64,000 nt of DNA from Planctomycetales bacterium (lineage in GTDB: Bacteria; Planctomycetota; Planctomycetia; Isosphaerales; Isosphaeraceae): NCBI GenBank assembly GCA_027452145.1, contig DAIDHB010000112.1:1-64000 (forward strand), read 5' to 3'. Below, piece by piece: positions 34,888-43,690 of the stretch; the stretch's first letter is position 1; every line of letters begins with the position of its first letter. The notes below the pieces were generated by a model. It did no database searches. It worked only from the letters and a program-made list of their open reading frames with translations, and was not told where the DNA came from. The position numbers were made by a program, and so were the translations under genes.

Positions 34888-34904
34888 GGTGGGTTTTACC
34901 CACC
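34888..34904. repeat. Short palindrome in the HEAT-SWIM gap
   Basis: GGTGGGTTTTACCCACC is a 17-bp palindrome with a partial upstream copy (GTGGGCGAAAACCACC, about 34853-34868). It belongs to the GGGTGGGC repeat type seen at 28451. The gap 34762-34937 holds no gene. Confidence 0.6.
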
Positions 34905-34937
34905 CCACGATGACGAACCAGCCTTCGGCACCACCTC

Positions 34938-36365
34938 TCACAGCCCCAGCCTCAGGTGGACCTCGGGCGTCAGCGCGGCCAGGGGCTGCGCGACGATCGC
35001 GTTCTCGACGGGAACGACGTGCAGGCGGGCCAGCACCGCCGGGGCCGCGAGCATCCCGGCGGCGCGGAGCAGGTTCGCCACGTTGTGCTCGCCGGGGGCT
35101 CGGTCGCGGGCCTCGATCCGCGCGCCGGATCCATCCTCGATGGCCACGCGATCGCCGACACGCCCGATCGTCCGGCAACGCAGCAAAACGGTCGCCTCGC
35201 GCGGCGCGAGCGGGTTCCTGAGCTGCTGCCGAAACGCGGCGAGCGCGGTCTCGAAGCCGGGCGCGGCGCGCTCGAAGGCGGTTTTCAGGTGCTTCGGCGT
35301 GCGCTCGGCCACCTGCTCGGCCCCTTTCTCCCAGCGGATGCGACGATTCAGGAAGCCGGGATACACGGCGGCCTCGGCCACCGAGACGGGGCCGGAATAG
35401 CTCGGCTGCTCGGCGACCAGCGCGGCCTTGCGCGCGGGCTTGTAGGTGATCGCGCGGTACAGGGTTCCCTCGGCCAGGTCGAGCAGGTGGCTGGTCTGGA
35501 TCTGCTCCTGCCGGGCGTCGTCCTCGAGGCGCTCGTAGGCCAGCTCGAGCAGCTCGAGCCCCTGGCGCACGTACCCGCGCTCGCGGAGCTCGGCGAGCTG
35601 CCAGGCGCGGCCGAGGAGGTCCTCGAGCACGGCGTCGGCCTCGCCCTGCGACTCGTCGCCGGCGAGCTTGCCGTCGAGGTAATTCCGCCCCTTCTGCACG
35701 GCGGCCCAGATCGCGCCCATCAGGTCGGCGGCGAGTGCCGACCGAACCTCGTCGGACAGGTCCGGCCTGCGGCCGAGGAGGATCAGCCGCCGGACCAGGA
35801 TCGTCGCGCCAGGCAGATACGCGTCGCCGAGCTGCCTCGACTGCCGGTCCAGCCGGTCCAGTCGCGCCGGCTCGTGCCAGCCGCCGCCGGAGACCAGGTC
35901 GATCAGCAGGGTCTCGAGCAGGTCGAGCCCCTCGCGCTGGGTGGCGACCTTCTTGGCCGCCGCGGCGGCGTTGACCTTGCGAGGCGCCTTTTCCTCCTTC
36001 GCCTCGTCGGACTTCTGGGCGCGCTGGGTCTGTTTCTCGCGGCGGGCGAGCAGGTCGGCCGGCGGCTCGCGCTCGGCGAACGTCGAGGGATCGGCGACAT
36101 ACGCCAGCATCAGTCCCAGGGCGTGCTTGCAGGGCAGTTTCCGGCTCGCGCAGGTGCAGCGGGCCGTCGGGGCCGAGGCATTGGCGATGTCCACCGAGAC
36201 CTCGTAATCGGCGCTCCCCTGGCACCGGCCGAGCAGCCACGTCCCGTCGGCCGAGACTCCCAGCTCGCGCAGGCTGCGCTTGCGCACCAGGTCGCGCGCG
36301 GCGACCATCGCCTTGTCGTCGGGTGCCAGCCGCTGGACCGAGTCCTCCGTCAGCGTCGAGGCCAT
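34938..36365 (-). CDS. SWIM zinc-finger protein (YehQ-like)
   Basis: A 475-residue protein starting at 36365 (MASTLTEDSVQRLAPDDKAM). The SWIM motif C-x-C-x(n)-H-x-x... is seen as CTCASRKLPCKHALGLML near residue 70-90. A Lys/Arg-rich linker follows (QTQRAQKSDEAKEEKAPRKV), then a long helical region. SWIM domains bind nucleic acid or protein. It is the first gene of the cluster and faces the BlaI promoter region, so the cluster's promoter is probably at 36366-36700. Confidence 0.88.
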   Translation of the reverse strand: MASTLTEDSVQRLAPDDKAMVAARDLVRKRSLRELGVSADGTWLLGRCQGSADYEVSVDIANASAPTARCTCASRKLPCKHALGLMLAYVADPSTFAEREPPADLLARREKQTQRAQKSDEAKEEKAPRKVNAAAAAKKVATQREGLDLLETLLIDLVSGGGWHEPARLDRLDRQSRQLGDAYLPGATILVRRLILLGRRPDLSDEVRSALAADLMGAIWAAVQKGRNYLDGKLAGDESQGEADAVLEDLLGRAWQLAELRERGYVRQGLELLELAYERLEDDARQEQIQTSHLLDLAEGTLYRAITYKPARKAALVAEQPSYSGPVSVAEAAVYPGFLNRRIRWEKGAEQVAERTPKHLKTAFERAAPGFETALAAFRQQLRNPLAPREATVLLRCRTIGRVGDRVAIEDGSGARIEARDRAPGEHNVANLLRAAGMLAAPAVLARLHVVPVENAIVAQPLAALTPEVHLRLGL

Positions 36366-36700
36366 TGTCCTGGCTCCGTTATCGAACCTCTCGGCTCGCC
36401 CCGGGTCGGTTGTCCTGCCGCGTCGGATCCAATCAGCGGCGGAGCCGTGTCCCGCACCCGTAACTCCCACATGCCTTGCACGCTCGAACGACCCTTGCCG
36501 AACAGATGAGATTCCGATCGGCCGCCGGGATTCCACACAAATGCCGGCACTGATACTAAGGCAGGCTCTGACGTTCGTCCACACCCAGCCGGAAAGTGTT
36601 CGGATGTATCCTATCTGGCTGGCCCCCGCCTGTCCAGCGGCGGGCGGCCGCGTGCGGGAATTTTTCACCGCCCCCTTGACGCGACGACCCGGCCTGCTAA

Positions 36701-36729
36701 TTTTCTAGCATGGTGCTGGTTTTCTAGCA
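36701..36729. promoter_or_regulatory. Direct repeat TTTTCTAGCA, candidate BlaI operator
   Basis: Two copies of TTTTCTAGCA (36701-36710 and 36720-36729) lie 18-46 bp before the blaI-like start codon, next to an AAGGGGGGA ribosome-binding site. The spacing of 19 bp (about two helical turns) fits a dimeric repressor on one face of the DNA. The repressor itself is the closest candidate. The rest of 36366-36700 shows no gene. Confidence 0.5.
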
Positions 36730-36746
36730 GCAAGGGGGGACCGGGC

Positions 36747-37145
36747 ATGTCGGCGGCGAAGCGCGATGATAAGAAGGGGCTGAGCCGTCGCGAGCGGCAG
36801 ATCATGGACGTGGTCTACCGCCGCGGGCGGGCGACGGCGGCCGAGGTGCTCGAGGACCTGCCGGATCCGCCGAGTTACTCGGCCGTGCGGGCGATGCTGC
36901 GGGTGCTCGAGGAAAAAGGGGAGCTGCGGCACGAGCAGGACGGGCCGCGGTACGTGTTCCTGCCGACGGTGCCGCGCGAGCAGGCGCGGCGCTCGGCGCT
37001 GCGGAACCTGGTGCGGACGTTCTTCGACGGCTCGACCGAGCAGGCGGTCGCGGCGCTACTCGATCCGGCGGATGGGAAGCTCTCCGACGCGGAGCTCGCC
37101 CGGCTGGCGCGGCTGATCAACCGGGCGCGGAAGGAGGGGCGCTGA
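36747..37145 (+). CDS. BlaI/MecI/CopY-family transcriptional repressor
   Basis: A 132-residue protein. The winged helix (LSRRERQIMDVVYRRGRATA, VLEDLPDPPSYSAVRAMLRV) is typical of BlaI/MecI, followed by the wing (HEQDGPRYVFLP) and a C-terminal dimerisation helix. The next gene starts 3 bases after the stop and encodes the matching M56 protease. In the classical system the protease cuts the repressor when the sensor is activated. Confidence 0.92.
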   Translation: MSAAKRDDKKGLSRRERQIMDVVYRRGRATAAEVLEDLPDPPSYSAVRAMLRVLEEKGELRHEQDGPRYVFLPTVPREQARRSALRNLVRTFFDGSTEQAVAALLDPADGKLSDAELARLARLINRARKEGR

Positions 37146-37147
37146 CC

Positions 37148-40100
37148 ATGACCATGACCTCGACCTGGCTCGACATTCTGGCCCGATCGTCGCGGATGTC
37201 GCTGGCGATGGATTTGATACTTCGGGCGACGGTGGTTCTCATCGCGTCGGGCGCGATCGCGCTCCTGTTGCGACGGTCGTCGGCCGCGGCGCGGCACCTG
37301 GCGTGGTGCGTCGGGCTGGGCGGGGCGCTTCTCTTGCTGGGATTGTCCCTGGCACTGCCGGGCTGGTCCTGGCGGGTGCTGCCGGAGGCGGGCGAGCCCG
37401 GGCCGATCGGTGGGTCCCGGCCGATGGTCGGTGCGCCGGACGGTCGAAATGGCGGGTCGGGCTCACTCGATGAGATGGCGCCCGATAACCCGTTCCCCAC
37501 GATCGGACCGGCCGGGCCGTCGTCTCGCCCCGCGGCCGGCCCCGTTCCGGTGTCGTCGCCCGTGGCGGTGCGGGGCGTGTTCGTGCCGTCCTGGTCGTGG
37601 CTGTGGGTGTTGTGGGCGGGCGGCTGTGTTGCGGTGCTGGCCGGACCGATCGTCGGGCGGATCACGCTGCGGCGATGGGCACGCCGGGCCGAGCCGATCA
37701 CCGGCGGCGAATGGACCGCGCTGCGGGACGAGCTGTCGGCGCTGCTCGGGCTCAGGCGTCGCGTCGTCCTGCTCCGCGACCGTTTCGCCACGATGCCGAT
37801 GACCTGGGGCTGGCTGCGCCCGGTGGTCCTGCTGCCGACAGGGGCCGACGAGTGGTCGAGCGACCGCCGCCGCGACGTGCTCCTGCACGAGCTGGCGCAC
37901 GTGCGGCGGCTCGACGGATTGACGCAGGCGATGGCGACGATCGCGTGCGCCCTCTACTGGTTCCACCCGCTGGCGTGGCTGGCGTCGCGGCGGATGCGGG
38001 TGGAGCGCGAGCGGGCGTGCGACGACGTCGTGCTCCTGGCCGGCTCGCGGGCCAGTGACTACGCCGGGCATCTGCTGGAGATCGCGCGGGGATTGCGGGC
38101 TCCGGGAGCGTCGTCGATGGCCGCGCTGGCGATGGCGAGGGCGTCGCAGCTCGAGGGGCGGCTGCTGGCGATTCTGGATCCGGCGCGGCGTCGAGGAGGG
38201 CCGTCGCGCCGGGCGGTGATGGGGGAGCTGGTGGGGGCGGTGCTGGTGTTGCTTCCGCTTTCCGTCGTGCGCGTCGGGACGCGGGCGGGCGAGGCGGCGA
38301 AGCCGGTCGTGGCCCTCGATGAGCGTCTGTCCGGGGCGCGAATGACGGTCGTCGGCCGGGTGCTCGATCCGACCGGCCGGCCGGTGCCGGGGGCCAATGT
38401 GATGGTGCTCGTGTCGGAGAAATACCCTACGGATCTGGCGGCGCTCGGGCCCGGGAATCCGCGCTCGGCGGCGACCGCCTTCGACGGGCTGTGCGACGGC
38501 TCGGGGCTGTTTCGCGTCGAGGTGCCGCGGACCTCGTCGGCGAGGTATGACGAGCTGATGGTCACCGCGATGGCGCCGGGGTTCGGCCTCGGCTGGGCCT
38601 ATCTGGACGCCGACGCCAATCCTCCGGCCGTGGATGTCTCGCTTCCGCTCGAGCAGGTGGTGCGCGGGCGGCTGTTCGACACGAAGGGACTGCCGGCGCC
38701 GGGCGTCGCGGTGCGGATCCGGCTGGTGGGCCACCTTGGCCGCGGCGGAGTTTATGGGGATTCGTCGGTCACTCGCCCCGACGTCACCGAGTCCGTCGCA
38801 CGCGACCACGCCGCCTGGCCCGGGCCGGCGACGAGCGACGGTCAGGGGCATTTCCTCCTGCGCGGTCTGGGGCGTGGGGTCCTCGCCAGGCTACTGGTGG
38901 ATGACCCGCGGTTCTCGCTGCCGCTGACATTCATTCAGATGCCTGCGGTCGAGGGCGATGTGCGTGCGACCTTCCGGTCGGGGGCGATTCAGGTCGAGCC
39001 AGGCCCCGATGCGAAGCCGATCAGGATCGCGCTCCAGCCGCCGCGGAAGGTCCGCGGGCGCGTGACCTACGCCGACACGGGACAACCCGTCCCGCACGCG
39101 ATAATCGCCTGCCTGTGGCGGACCCCCCTTGCGGACGCCGACGGGCGGTTCCAGATCGACCAGGCCAGCGAGATTCCGAATCGTTACGCCTTGATGGTGC
39201 AGGCGCCCCAGGGTGCGGATTACCTGGTGGCACGCCGAGGCGGGGTGTGGCCGGCCGAGGCGGTCGAGCAATCGCTGGATATCAAGCTCAATCGTGGCGT
39301 CGTGGTCCACGGCAAGGTGACCGAGGAAGGCACCGGCCGGCCGGTGGCCGGCGCGGTCGTGCGACTGTCGCTGACTTGGGCGTCGCGGAACCTCACCGAC
39401 GACGGCACTGCCGTGGCAACCGGCACGGACGGCACGTACCGGATCGCCGGGCCGCCGGGCCCGGCGTTCGTGATCGTCCAGGGGCCGAGCGACGATTATG
39501 TGCTCCGCGTGTACGGCGGTGAGTACGGGCCCGTCCTGGCACAGCCTGGCGGCCGACGGAGGCTCTACGCGCACGCGTCTCGCACCCTCGAGCTGAAGGC
39601 CGGCGCCGATCAGGAGGTGAATCTGACCGTTCGCCGGGGCTCGTCGGTCGCCGTGCGTGTCGTCGACCCCGAGGGCAAGCCGGCCCGGGGCGCGATCGTC
39701 TTCAGCCGGCTGCTGGTCCGCGGCCTGCAAATCGGGGGCTGGAAGCAGTGGCTCTCGCCCGGTATCGGGGGTTGGGCGAGCGTCCGCGACGGCCGCATTG
39801 TGCTGCACGGCATCGATCCCAACCCCGCGCCCGGGCCCGACGCCGAGGTCTCGGCGTTCTTCCTCGACGCCGAGCGAGATCTCGGCGCCGAGGTGCGGCT
39901 ATCGGGTCGGCCGCCGAAGGGCGAAGTGGTGGTCTCGCTCCGGCCGTGCGGCACGGTGCAGGCGCGGCTGGTGGATGCCGGCGGCAAGCCGCTGGCGGGG
40001 TATCCCGGCTATTCCATCATCTCGCTGGTCATTACTCCCGGCCCGGTGGGCCCGGACCGGAACGCGAAGGAAGGCCCGCTCTTCGCGGACGAGTCCCCCA

Positions 40101-40330
40101 CGCAGATGCTCGACCTCCATCAGGTCCATCATGGCCCCGGGTTCCAGACTGACGGCCAGGGCCGGATCAAGTTCCCCGGGCTGATCCCGGGCGCCGTGTA
40201 TCGCGCGGTGGATCACTCCACGGTTCAGGTCGAGGGGAAGCCGGTGCTCCTGCGCGAGTTCACCGTCGGGTCCGGCGAGACGCTCGACCTGGGCGACCTG
40301 CGGGTCGCCAGGCCGCGGCCGGGGAATTGA
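37148..40330 (+). CDS. BlaR1-like M56 metallopeptidase with carboxypeptidase-regulatory sensor region
   Basis: A 1060-residue protein. The N-terminal 380 residues carry four membrane segments (about 17-38, 47-68, 140-160, 355-375) and the M56 motif HELAHVRR plus the downstream ERACDD glutamate, a zinc-protease signature. In place of the penicillin-binding sensor the outside part has about 660 residues of carboxypeptidase-regulatory-like beta domains (GRVLDPTGRPVPGANVMVLV, RGRLFDTKGLPAPGVAVRI, GKVTEEGTGRPVAGAVV). The signal is therefore not a beta-lactam. It probably cleaves the BlaI-like repressor encoded just upstream. Confidence 0.9.
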   Translation: MTMTSTWLDILARSSRMSLAMDLILRATVVLIASGAIALLLRRSSAAARHLAWCVGLGGALLLLGLSLALPGWSWRVLPEAGEPGPIGGSRPMVGAPDGRNGGSGSLDEMAPDNPFPTIGPAGPSSRPAAGPVPVSSPVAVRGVFVPSWSWLWVLWAGGCVAVLAGPIVGRITLRRWARRAEPITGGEWTALRDELSALLGLRRRVVLLRDRFATMPMTWGWLRPVVLLPTGADEWSSDRRRDVLLHELAHVRRLDGLTQAMATIACALYWFHPLAWLASRRMRVERERACDDVVLLAGSRASDYAGHLLEIARGLRAPGASSMAALAMARASQLEGRLLAILDPARRRGGPSRRAVMGELVGAVLVLLPLSVVRVGTRAGEAAKPVVALDERLSGARMTVVGRVLDPTGRPVPGANVMVLVSEKYPTDLAALGPGNPRSAATAFDGLCDGSGLFRVEVPRTSSARYDELMVTAMAPGFGLGWAYLDADANPPAVDVSLPLEQVVRGRLFDTKGLPAPGVAVRIRLVGHLGRGGVYGDSSVTRPDVTESVARDHAAWPGPATSDGQGHFLLRGLGRGVLARLLVDDPRFSLPLTFIQMPAVEGDVRATFRSGAIQVEPGPDAKPIRIALQPPRKVRGRVTYADTGQPVPHAIIACLWRTPLADADGRFQIDQASEIPNRYALMVQAPQGADYLVARRGGVWPAEAVEQSLDIKLNRGVVVHGKVTEEGTGRPVAGAVVRLSLTWASRNLTDDGTAVATGTDGTYRIAGPPGPAFVIVQGPSDDYVLRVYGGEYGPVLAQPGGRRRLYAHASRTLELKAGADQEVNLTVRRGSSVAVRVVDPEGKPARGAIVFSRLLVRGLQIGGWKQWLSPGIGGWASVRDGRIVLHGIDPNPAPGPDAEVSAFFLDAERDLGAEVRLSGRPPKGEVVVSLRPCGTVQARLVDAGGKPLAGYPGYSIISLVITPGPVGPDRNAKEGPLFADESPTQMLDLHQVHHGPGFQTDGQGRIKFPGLIPGAVYRAVDHSTVQVEGKPVLLREFTVGSGETLDLGDLRVARPRPGN

Positions 40331-40332
40331 CC

Positions 40333-40367
40333 TTCTTTGGTCCGTTGTCCGTTGTCCGTTGTTCGGG
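40333..40367 (-). repeat. 7-bp periodic array (five heptamers)
   Basis: The run TTCTTTG-GTCCGTT-GTCCGTT-GTCCGTT begins 2 bp after the blaR-like stop codon. On the minus strand it reads as the same GACAACG type as the array before surE. Confidence 0.65.
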
Positions 40368-40383
40368 CGAGAGATGGAGGTTC

Positions 40384-40643
40384 GAGTCGGTTCCAGAAGC
40401 CCACGGAGTGGGCGCCAGGACGTAGCCGGGGGGCGTCATCCCCCGGAACGCCGGACGAACACTTGCCTCCCCGCCATTGTGTCACCCACCCGGCCGCGAC
40501 CCCGCGTGGCGGGGTCGCGGCCGGGTGGGTCCGTCGAGAAGATTGGGTGTGTGGCGCGGCGGTCCGAGCCCGGGGGGCTGACGCCCCCCGGCTACGTCCG
40601 ATCGCCCCCTGGCGGGGGCTGGGAGCCCTGCCGGCACAAACTG
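40384..40643. mobile_element. Palindromic MITE-like element, copy 4 (degraded ends)
   Basis: About 260 bp with the same internal modules as copy 3: hairpin GGGGGGCGTCATCCCCCGG, long stem around CCGGCCGCGACCCCGCGTGG, and one unit with GGGGGGCTGACGCCCCCC. The ends (GAGTCGGTTCCAGAAG, CTGCCGGCACAAACTG) are mutated and no target duplication is visible. Confidence 0.78.
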
Positions 40644-40706
40644 CTGCCTGGCCCGGCCCCTCTGTAAGCCACCCATCTGCGATCCGCGCGAACCCCTAAC
40701 CCCTGC

Positions 40707-41450
40707 TCACACGGAGCTTGCCGGCGGGGCGGTGGCCGGAGCCGGCCGATGGCGGAGGATTTCGCCTTGCTTCAGATAGACGACCGCCTCGGCGATCTTG
40801 GAGGCGTGGTCGGCGATGCGCTCGAGGTTGCGCGCGGTGTTGACCAGACGCAACAGGTTCTTCACCCGCTCGGGGGACGTGGCGATCTCGCGCTTGAGCT
40901 GCTTTTGCACGGCCCTGTACTCGCGGTCGATCCGCTGATCGGCGGCGATCACCGATTGCGCCAGCGCCACGTCGCACCGGGCCAGGGCATCCAGGCTACA
41001 GTGCACCTGGTCGAGGGCACCGAGGCCCAGGTCCTCGAGCGTCTGGGGGATCGGGGTCGAGCGAGGATCGGCCGAGAGCTTCTTGACCCGCTTGGCGATG
41101 TGCCGGGCCAGGTCGCAGAGCCGGTGCAGGTCGCCGTTGATCTTCAGCACGGCGGCCACTCGCCGCAGGTCAGAGGCGACGGGCTGGTGCAGCGCCAGTA
41201 CCCGGACGCACTCGCGCTCGATCTGCACCTCCCAGCGGTCCACGATGCGCTTCTGCCGCTTGACCTCGTCGGCCTCCTCGATCCGGCCGTCGCACAGGGC
41301 GTGGACGCTCCGGTCGAGGGTGTCCTCGACGATCGCCGCGAACTTCAACACGTCCGCCCAGAGGCTCTCCAGGTCCCGGAGAAAGCTCCGACCTACCGAG
41401 ACCCGGCCGTCCTCCCAGTCGGAGTCACCGCCCTGCCGCTCCGGACCCAT
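40707..41450 (-). CDS. phoU: PhoU-like phosphate-signalling protein
   Basis: A 247-residue protein starting at 41450 (MGPERQGGDSDWEDGRVSVG). It has two PhoU domains of three helices each, with typical phrases such as VLALHQPVASDLRRVAAVLK, NGDLHRLCDLARHIA and TARNLERIADHASKIAE, which carry the E/D-x-x-x-D metal sites. PhoU links the Pst transporter to PhoR and represses the Pho response. No pst genes lie in the window. The C-terminus is Pro/Ala-rich. Confidence 0.88.
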   Translation of the reverse strand: MGPERQGGDSDWEDGRVSVGRSFLRDLESLWADVLKFAAIVEDTLDRSVHALCDGRIEEADEVKRQKRIVDRWEVQIERECVRVLALHQPVASDLRRVAAVLKINGDLHRLCDLARHIAKRVKKLSADPRSTPIPQTLEDLGLGALDQVHCSLDALARCDVALAQSVIAADQRIDREYRAVQKQLKREIATSPERVKNLLRLVNTARNLERIADHASKIAEAVVYLKQGEILRHRPAPATAPPASSV

Positions 41451-41701
41451 CGCGTCATCCCCATCCCGATGCCTCGGGAAGCCGCGCGGCCGGCACCGTC
41501 GCCCGGCCGCATCCCTGTCGTACCCCCTCCTCCTCCCTCCTCCGTACCTGCTCCTCCAATTTAGATTATGAAATCGGACCCCGCCGGAACAACGCCAAAC
41601 CCGCAAATACACGAGAATTTCACAATTCGTCGTGAGCAGACGTGGATGACCCGACCCGGCGGCAGCCTGTCGTCGCCCGGCGGAATCGTTGGGATCAAGG
41701 G

Positions 41702-41900
41702 TCTCGCGCAGAGACGCAGAGAAGACGAAGGTTTCACGCAGAGACGCAGAGAGCGCGGAGACGCAGAGAAAGCGGGCGAATTCCGGTCGCCTCGCCCGTC
41801 ATGTCAGAGCCGGCAGTGCGGCAGATTCTCCTGGAGCCGTCTTCGTTCTTCGTCTTGCGTACTTCTCTGCGTCTCTGCGTCTCTCTGCGTGAAACTCCGC
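41702..41900. repeat. ACGCAGAG inverted-arm element
   Basis: A left array (41702-41770, repeated ACGCAGAG units and GTTTCACGCAGAGACGCAGA) and a right array (41861-41900, the reverse complement CTCTGCGTCTCTGCGTCTCT) surround about 90 bp. The architecture is the same as in the CGCGAAAAA elements, with an 8-bp unit. The remainder of 41451-41939 shows no gene. Confidence 0.8.
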
Positions 41901-41939
41901 TCCGGCCCCCTCCGCGTGAAACCTCGCTCTGGTCGACTC

Positions 41940-43565
41940 TCATTGAGCCCGGCGGGGGCGCGGCCGGCCGGATGCCTCCTCGGGCGGATGCTCGGGGACG
42001 CCCAGCTCGGTCCGCAGCCGGGTCAGCTCGCGCTTCAATTCGGCCACCGTCCCGGCATGGGCCGGATCCTCGTGGACGTCCTTCAGCTCGTACGGGTCCT
42101 TCTCGCGGTCGAACAGCTCCCAGGCTTCCAGGTCGGGCCCGTCGAACCGGACGAGCTTGTACCGCGAGGTCACCACGCCGTGATGCGGCCGGACGTGATG
42201 CGGCTGGGGGTACTCGTAATACTCGTAATAGAACGACTTCCGCCAGTCGGCCGGCGTGCGGCCGGCCAGTACCGGGACCAGGCTGCGGCCCTGCATGTCC
42301 GCCGGCACCGGCAGGCCGGCCGCGTCGAGGAACGTCTCGGCGAAGTCGAGGTTCGACACCAGGTCGGCGTTTGCCGAGCCGGGCTTCGTGACGCCCGGCC
42401 AGCGCACCAGCAGCGGCGTCCGCAGCGATTCCTCGAAGATCCAGCGCTTGTCGAACCAGCCGTGCTCGCCCAGGTAGAACCCCTGGTCGGCGGTGTAGAC
42501 CACGATCGTGTTCTCGGCCAGCCCCTCGTCGTCGAGGAACTTCAGCAGCCGGCCGACGCTCTCATCGACCGCCTTGATGCAGCCCAGGTAGTCGTGCATG
42601 TAGCGGTTGTATTTCCACCGCACGAGGTCGGCGCCGTTGAGATTCGCCGCGCGGAAGGCGGTGTTGCGCGGCTCGTAATAGGCGTCCCACGCCGCCCGCT
42701 GCTCGGGCGTCAGGCCCTTCGGCGTGGTCAGCTTGAGGTCCTGCGGGGTCATCGTGCGGGCGATCGTCATGTCCTGGTCGTGCTCGGCGAGGCCGCGGCC
42801 CGAGTAGTCGTCGAACAGCGTGGGAGGCTCGGGATACTTGCGGTCGCCGTCGTGCCCCAGGTGCCGCGTGGCGGGGAGCCACTCGCGGTGGGGCGCCTTG
42901 TGCTGGCACATCAGGAGGAACGGCCGCGAGCGGTCGCGGCCGCGCAGCCAATCGAGGCTCAGGTCGGTGATGACGTCGGTGACATACCCGGGCTGCCGGG
43001 CGCGGGTCCCCTTGTGGATCATCATCGGGTTGTAGTACTCGCCCTGGCCGGGCAGGATGTGCCACTCGTCGAACCCGGTGGGATCGCTGACCAGGTGCCA
43101 CTTGCCGAAGATCGCCGTCTGGTAGCCGGCCGAGCGGAGCATCTTCGGGAACGTCGGCTGCGAGCCGTCGAAGCGGCTGTTACTGTTGTTGTAGAACCCG
43201 TTCCTGTGCGAGTACTTGCCCGTCAGCACGGTGGCGCGGCTGGGCCCGCAGATCGAGTTGGGCACGATGCAACGGTCGAACCGCACCCCCTCGCGGGCGA
43301 TCCGGTCGATGTTCGGCGTGGTGAGCAGCCGGCGAGGATCGTTGTAGGCGCTGATGGCCTGGTAGGCGTGGTCGTCGCTGAAGATAAAGACGATGTTGGG
43401 CGGCCGGCGCGCCGTGGTCGCTGTTGCCTGACCGTTGGCCGTCGCCGGGGCCTGGGCGGATGCGGCGGCCGGGATCAGCAGCAGGAGCAGGCCGAATGCC
43501 AGGGCCGCCGCCCGGCGAGTTGGGGCCGGGGTCGTCTTTCGTGTGGGGTTGGTCGTCGATCGCAC
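41940..43565 (-). CDS. Secreted sulfatase (type I, formylglycine-dependent)
   Basis: A 541-residue protein with a signal peptide (RRAAALAFGLLLLLIPAAAS). The metal-binding opening NIVFIFSDDHAYQA is followed by the signature SICGPSRATVLTGKYSHRNG, in which C-x-P-x-R holds the cysteine converted to formylglycine. Later motifs GKWHL and TADQGFYLGEHG confirm the alkaline-phosphatase-like fold. Typical of planctomycete enzymes that degrade sulfated polysaccharides; the substrate cannot be told. Confidence 0.95.
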   Translation of the reverse strand: MRSTTNPTRKTTPAPTRRAAALAFGLLLLLIPAAASAQAPATANGQATATTARRPPNIVFIFSDDHAYQAISAYNDPRRLLTTPNIDRIAREGVRFDRCIVPNSICGPSRATVLTGKYSHRNGFYNNSNSRFDGSQPTFPKMLRSAGYQTAIFGKWHLVSDPTGFDEWHILPGQGEYYNPMMIHKGTRARQPGYVTDVITDLSLDWLRGRDRSRPFLLMCQHKAPHREWLPATRHLGHDGDRKYPEPPTLFDDYSGRGLAEHDQDMTIARTMTPQDLKLTTPKGLTPEQRAAWDAYYEPRNTAFRAANLNGADLVRWKYNRYMHDYLGCIKAVDESVGRLLKFLDDEGLAENTIVVYTADQGFYLGEHGWFDKRWIFEESLRTPLLVRWPGVTKPGSANADLVSNLDFAETFLDAAGLPVPADMQGRSLVPVLAGRTPADWRKSFYYEYYEYPQPHHVRPHHGVVTSRYKLVRFDGPDLEAWELFDREKDPYELKDVHEDPAHAGTVAELKRELTRLRTELGVPEHPPEEASGRPRPRRAQ

Positions 43566-43690
43566 GATGCCGCTCTCCTCGGGTGGGATGAGTAGGGCAG
43601 GGCAGGGGGCCGGGCCGTCTTCGGTCGGCCCGGGCTTCCTACTCTACCGCGACGGCCGGGCCGTCGGGAGGGCGCGGCGGCCCGTAAAAG

